Origin: an uncultured Erysipelotrichaceae bacterium
GTDB lineage: Bacteria; Bacillota_I; Bacilli_A; RF39; UBA660
Direction of reading: 5' to 3'
DNA length: 8,697 nt
NCBI GenBank assembly: GCA_902766875.1
Contig: CACXFI010000003.1
Span: 1 to 8,697 of the forward strand
Shown here: one piece after another, positions 5,544 to 8,697 of the stretch
Position numbering within the stretch: position 1 is the stretch's first letter
How the letters are laid out: every line of letters starts with the position of its first letter
The notes under the pieces: generated by a model
Seen by the model: only the letters and a program-made list of their open reading frames with translations
Told to the model about the DNA's origin: nothing
The model's database searches: none
Translations under genes and position numbers: made by a program

Positions 5544-7388
5544 TTATTTTTCTTCAAATTCAGCATCTACTGTATTATCATCATTCTTAGATTCTTCACC
5601 AGCTTGTGCATTCTTCATCATATCTTCCATATTTGGAGCTTGTCCTCCATTAGCTTTAGCTGCTTCTTCATATACCTTAGTAGCAAGTTCATTAGCTTTA
5701 GCTAATAATTTATCTCTAGACTCTTTAATCTTATCAACTTCATCAGTTTCTAATGCTTTCTTAGTCTCTTCTACCAATTTTTCAGCTTCTTCTTTATCTT
5801 TACTATCTACTTTATCACCTAAATCTTTAATAGCTTTCTCAGTCATAAAGATAGTTTGTTCTGCATCATTCTTAGCATCAGCTAATTCTCTTTTCTTATC
5901 GTCTTCTTCTTTATTAGCTTCAGCTTCTTTTCTCATCTTTTCTATTTCTTCATCACTTAAAGTATTAGTAGCTGTAATAGTAATAGATTGTTCCTTATTA
6001 GTACCTAAATCCTTAGCTTTTACATTAACAATACCATTAGCATCTATATCAAAAGTTACTTCTATTTGAGGAACTCCTCTAGGTGCTGGAGGTATATTAG
6101 TAAGTTGGAAATTACCTAATGTCTTATTATCAGCTGCCATTGGTCTTTCACCTTGTAATACATGAATATCTACAGCTGGTTGATTATCTGCAGCAGTTGA
6201 GAATACTTGACTTTTACTAGTAGGTATAGTAGTATTTCTTTCTATTAATACAGTCATTACTCCACCTAATGTTTCAATACCTAATGATAATGGTGTAACA
6301 TCAAGTAAAACTATATCATTAACATCTCCTTGTAATACTCCACCTTGAATAGCAGCTCCCATAGAAACTACTTCATCAGGATTAACACCCTTAGATGGTT
6401 CTTTACCAGTTTCTTTCTTAACTAATTCTTGAACCATAGGAATACGAGTAGATCCACCTACTAATATTACTTTATTAATATCTTTAGTAGATAATTTAGC
6501 ATCTTTTAAAGCCTTTTGTACAGGTTCTTTAGTACTTTCTACTAAATCTCTAATTAAATCTTCAAACTTAGCTCTAGTTATATCTATTTCAAAGTTTACA
6601 GGAGCTCCATCTACTTGAGCTATAAATGGTAAAGATACATTAGTAGTAGTCATACCACTTAAATCTTTCTTAGCTTTTTCAGCAGCCTCCTTAATTCTTT
6701 GCATAGCCATCTTATCATCTTTTAAGTCAACATTTTCTTGTTTCTTAATTTCTTCTACTATATAATCAACTAATCTATTATCAAAGTCATCTCCACCTAA
6801 ATTATTATTACCAGATGTAGATAATACTTCAAATACTCCATCTCCAAGTTCTAGAATAGATACATCAAATGTACCTCCTCCTAAATCATATACTAATATC
6901 TTTTCATTAGTATCTTGCTTATCTAGTCCATAAGCTAAAGCAGCCGCTGTAGGCTCATTTATAATTCTTTCTACTTCTAATCCAGCTATCTTACCAGCAT
7001 TCTTAGTAGCTTGTCTTTGAGAATCATTAAAGTATGCTGGTACAGTTATAACAGCTTTAGTAACTTTTTCCCCCAAATACGCTTCAGCCGTATTTTTTAA
7101 ATCTCCCAAAATCATGGCACTAACTTCTTCAGGAGTATACTCCTTACCATTAGCTTTAACTTTCTTCTTAGTACCCATTAATCTCTTAATAGAACTAATT
7201 GTCTCTGGATTAACAACAGCTTGTCTTTTAGCTTTTTCACCAACTATCATTTCTCCATTTTTAAATGCTACTACAGATGGAGTAGTTCTACCTCCTTCTG
7301 CATTAGCTATAACCTTAGCTTCTCCCCCTTCATATACACTTACACAACTATTAGTTGTTCCTAAATCAATACCTATAATTTTACTCAT
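5544..7388 (-). CDS. dnaK: Chaperone protein DnaK (Hsp70)
   Basis: DnaK is the ATP-dependent Hsp70 that binds exposed hydrophobic segments and works with DnaJ and GrpE. I place the start at ATG 7388, giving 614 residues, because MSKIIGIDLGTTNS is the family N-terminus and AAAGGTG precedes it by 6 bases; an in-frame GTG at 7397 is less likely. The nucleotide-binding domain has IDLGTTNS (7-14), VYDLGGGTFDVS (166-177) and ILVGGSTRIPMVQ (308-320). The interdomain linker is VLLDVTPLSLG (360-370), then the substrate-binding beta domain to about 475, an alpha-helical lid, and an acidic tail ending VDAEFEEK. The long insert found in the N-terminal quarter of Gram-negative DnaK is absent, as in Gram-positive bacteria. 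The first 8 bases overlap the end of the 41-codon ORF. Confidence 0.98.
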   Translation of the reverse strand: MSKIIGIDLGTTNSCVSVYEGGEAKVIANAEGGRTTPSVVAFKNGEMIVGEKAKRQAVVNPETISSIKRLMGTKKKVKANGKEYTPEEVSAMILGDLKNTAEAYLGEKVTKAVITVPAYFNDSQRQATKNAGKIAGLEVERIINEPTAAALAYGLDKQDTNEKILVYDLGGGTFDVSILELGDGVFEVLSTSGNNNLGGDDFDNRLVDYIVEEIKKQENVDLKDDKMAMQRIKEAAEKAKKDLSGMTTTNVSLPFIAQVDGAPVNFEIDITRAKFEDLIRDLVESTKEPVQKALKDAKLSTKDINKVILVGGSTRIPMVQELVKKETGKEPSKGVNPDEVVSMGAAIQGGVLQGDVNDIVLLDVTPLSLGIETLGGVMTVLIERNTTIPTSKSQVFSTAADNQPAVDIHVLQGERPMAADNKTLGNFQLTNIPPAPRGVPQIEVTFDIDANGIVNVKAKDLGTNKEQSITITATNTLSDEEIEKMRKEAEANKEEDDKKRELADAKNDAEQTIFMTEKAIKDLGDKVDSKDKEEAEKLVEETKKALETDEVDKIKESRDKLLAKANELATKVYEEAAKANGGQAPNMEDMMKNAQAGEESKNDDNTVDAEFEEK

Positions 7389-7506
7389 TATTATCACCTT
7401 TCTCTTTATTATCTTCTTCTATATATATTTGATATTCTACATCTTCACCATCATTATTATAATGGATAGTAATATCATCTTTATTTTCAGCTTTAATCTT
7501 TAACAT
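7381..7506 (-). CDS. Small acidic protein (41 residues) between grpE and dnaK
   Basis: The frame runs from ATG 7506 to TAA 7381-7383. Its start overlaps the grpE stop by one base (TAATG) and its end overlaps the first 8 bases of dnaK (ATGAGTAA). An AAGGTGA ribosome binding site lies in the last codons of grpE, 7 bases before the start. The product begins MLKIKAENKDDITIHYNNDG, has 13 acidic against 5 lysine residues, and no cysteine, signal or membrane segment. Alternating patterns (LKIKAE, DITIHYN, VEYQIYIEE) suggest beta strands ahead of a charged C-terminal tail (about 30-41). I recognise no family. It fills the whole grpE-dnaK gap, so it is either a real small protein made with the chaperones or a coupling ORF that carries ribosomes to the dnaK start. 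It could also be a chance frame, but the packing and binding site argue for translation. Confidence 0.6.
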   Translation of the reverse strand: MLKIKAENKDDITIHYNNDGEDVEYQIYIEEDNKEKGDNNE

Positions 7507-8108
7507 TAACCATTCACCTTCACCATACTAGGTCTAATTACCTTATCTTTATACATATACCCTTTTTGTAATACTTCTAATACTACACCTTCAGGTTTAG
7601 ATTCATCATGTTCAGTAAGTACTGCATGATGATACGTAGGGTCAAATTCTACCCCATCAGCTTTTATTTCTTTAACCTCATACTTTTCTAATAACCCTAA
7701 AGTATTAGTATAAATAATTTTAAATCCCTCTAAGAATTTAGATACTTCATCAGATAAATCATTATCATCCATCTTAATAGCTCTCTCAAAATTATCAATT
7801 ATCGGTAAAAAGTCTTTAACTATATCTTCTTCTGAGTATTTTAACATCTTAGATATTTCTTCTTCTTTTCTCCTCTTATAATTTTGAAGATCAGCTTGAT
7901 TTCTTAAAAAAGCCTCTTGTAATTCACTAATTTTCTTCTTAGCTTCTTCTAATTCCTTATTATCATGACACTTACAATCATCATTACAATGACATTCATT
8001 ATCACAAGTACATTCCTTACCTTCTTGGCATCCACATTCACAATCTTGAGAACAATTACATTTCTTTTCTTCTTTTATTTCTTTATTTTTTTTATTACTC
8101 TTACTCAT
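7506..8108 (-). CDS. grpE: Nucleotide exchange factor GrpE with a cysteine-rich N-terminal tail
   Basis: GrpE is the dimeric factor that releases ADP from DnaK. In this 200-residue protein the family core is complete: a long coiled-coil helix (about 51-98) with LRNQADLQNYKRR (68-80), then PIIDNFERA (102-110), and the C-terminal beta domain with DPTYHHAV (156-163) and LQKGYMYKDKVIRPSMVKV (180-198). The unusual part is residues 17-48, with eleven cysteines (17, 19, 23, 25, 27, 33, 35, 39, 41, 45, 47) arranged as repeated CxC, plus His40 and His48. The remaining 152 residues have no cysteine. GrpE N-termini are usually disordered and acidic; a metallothionein-like tail suggests metal binding or redox sensing, which is inference. 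ATG 8108 follows AGAGGA and starts 13 bases after the hrcA stop. The stop overlaps the next ORF by one base. Confidence 0.96.
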   Translation of the reverse strand: MSKSNKKNKEIKEEKKCNCSQDCECGCQEGKECTCDNECHCNDDCKCHDNKELEEAKKKISELQEAFLRNQADLQNYKRRKEEEISKMLKYSEEDIVKDFLPIIDNFERAIKMDDNDLSDEVSKFLEGFKIIYTNTLGLLEKYEVKEIKADGVEFDPTYHHAVLTEHDESKPEGVVLEVLQKGYMYKDKVIRPSMVKVNG

Positions 8109-8121
8109 TATTTCCTCTTTT

Positions 8122-8697
8122 CTATTTATTATCTAAATTATTCTTAATATAATCTAATAATGATACCACTCTATCATATTCCATTCTCTTAGGCCCTATT
8201 ATCGCTATAGTACCTTCTTCTCCATTATAATTATATTTAGTCTTTATAATAGATACATCATCAGAAAATTCATTATCTTTTCCTATATATATATTAATAC
8301 CATTATCTTTTTCTTCAGTTATACTAGAAACATCATCAAATTTATTTAACATTTCTTTTACTTTATCTATATTACTAAATTCTGGCTGTTTCAAAAAATT
8401 ATTCTTACCCACAAATGTAGGTTCACTAGCTTTATTAGTAAATTCTGAAAAAGCATCATAAAAAGCATTATATAATACTTCATGTTGTTTAACATATTTG
8501 CCTATAATAGGTTTAATATCATATTCTAACTTTTCAGACACTTCATTAATAGGAGTACCTATTAATAATTTATTAATAAGTTCTACAGTTTTTCTAACAT
8601 CTTCTACATCTATATTATCTGGTAATACTAAATTCTTATGTTCTACATATCCTTTATCAGTAATAACTATAGTAAGTACTCTATTTTCATCCAAAGG
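8122..8697 (-). CDS. hrcA: Heat-inducible transcription repressor HrcA, N-terminus beyond window edge
   Basis: HrcA represses class I heat-shock operons by binding the CIRCE operator. The frame is open through base 8697, so this is the C-terminal part, 191 visible residues of a protein normally near 340. It opens with PLDENRVLTIVITDKGYVEH, which matches the middle of HrcA; the TTG codon at 8694 is an internal leucine, not a start. Further family signatures are GKNNFLKQPEFSNIDKVKEM (codons around 8350-8410) and, near the C-terminus, GEEGTIAIIGPKRMEYDRVVSLLDYI. The DNA-binding winged helix and any CIRCE site lie outside the window. As the first visible gene of the operon it probably represses its own transcription together with grpE, dnaK and dnaJ. 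Confidence 0.94.
   Translation of the reverse strand, partial: PLDENRVLTIVITDKGYVEHKNLVLPDNIDVEDVRKTVELINKLLIGTPINEVSEKLEYDIKPIIGKYVKQHEVLYNAFYDAFSEFTNKASEPTFVGKNNFLKQPEFSNIDKVKEMLNKFDDVSSITEEKDNGINIYIGKDNEFSDDVSIIKTKYNYNGEEGTIAIIGPKRMEYDRVVSLLDYIKNNLDNK

Noticed and set aside
7389..7397. GTG at 7397 as the dnaK start, adding three residues
   Set aside because: MSKIIGIDLGTTNS from ATG 7388 is the normal DnaK N-terminus, with AAAGGTG at proper spacing; the GTG would lie on top of that binding site.
7114..7503. 129-codon plus-strand frame opposite dnaK and the small ORF
   Set aside because: It is antisense to dnaK, and its hydrophobic product is what reversed acidic/lysine codons produce; no binding site or promoter supports it.
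7965..8147. 60-codon plus-strand frame opposite the grpE N-terminus
   Set aside because: Its Thr/Ile/Phe-rich product mirrors the Cys/Asp/Lys codons of GrpE and there is no translation signal.
8692..8694. TTG as a start codon for the rightmost gene
   Set aside because: The frame stays open upstream to the window edge (preceding codon Pro), and the sequence matches the middle of HrcA, so this TTG is an internal leucine.
2940..8697. A CIRCE operator (TTAGCACTC-N9-GAGTGCTAA) in the chaperone operon
   Set aside because: I saw no such dyad in the visible junctions; if present it should lie before hrcA, outside the window.
1..8697. Mycoplasma genetic code (TGA read as Trp)
   Set aside because: Trp is encoded by TGG in several genes, and TGA ends rsmE and the membrane protein gene at sensible places.
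1..8697. CRISPR array, insertion sequence, phage or tRNA genes
   Set aside because: No spaced repeats, transposase motifs, terminal inverted repeats or tRNA-like folds were noticed on either strand.

Overview
The window comes from a very AT-rich bacterium that uses the standard genetic code. Tryptophan is read from TGG, and TGA ends the rsmE gene and its downstream neighbour at family-typical places, which argues against mycoplasma code 4. Gene order hrcA-grpE-dnaK-dnaJ-rsmE, a DnaK without the long N-terminal-domain insert of Gram-negative bacteria, strong AGGAGG-type ribosome binding sites and the protein styles all point to a low-GC Bacillota or Mycoplasmatota relative, possibly a gut lineage. 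The exact taxon cannot be told from the sequence alone.

Right part (about 2955-8697, minus strand): a class I heat-shock operon read right to left. It holds the C-terminal half of the repressor HrcA (cut by the window edge), GrpE, a previously unlisted 41-codon ORF, DnaK, DnaJ, the 16S rRNA methyltransferase RsmE and a single-pass membrane protein of unknown function. Genes are packed tightly, with two TAATG stop/start overlaps and an 8-base overlap at the dnaK start. The only sizeable internal gap, between dnaK and dnaJ, carries a 12-bp stem-loop. Two things depart from the textbook operon: GrpE has an N-terminal tail with 11 cysteines in CxC repeats, and the 41-codon ORF overlaps both grpE and dnaK. 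No prmA gene lies between dnaJ and rsmE.

Middle (1945-2941, plus strand): a two-gene unit coding for a membrane-anchored cyclophilin-like-fold protein and a small flavodoxin. It converges on the heat-shock operon, and both units share one bidirectional terminator whose arms overlap both stop codons.

Left part (1-1599, minus strand): the N-terminal 533 residues of a large secreted von Willebrand factor A (VWA) surface protein, running off the left edge. Its 345-base divergent intergenic region (1600-1944) has a good promoter for the VWA gene, a good promoter for the cyclophilin/flavodoxin pair, a stem-loop in the VWA leader, and a cluster of TTACA repeats and dyads that look like operators.

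No tRNA, rRNA, CRISPR, insertion sequence or phage gene was seen. I found no complete undescribed system. The best leads are the cysteine-rich GrpE tail, the small ORF between grpE and dnaK, and the uncharacterised membrane protein ending the chaperone operon.
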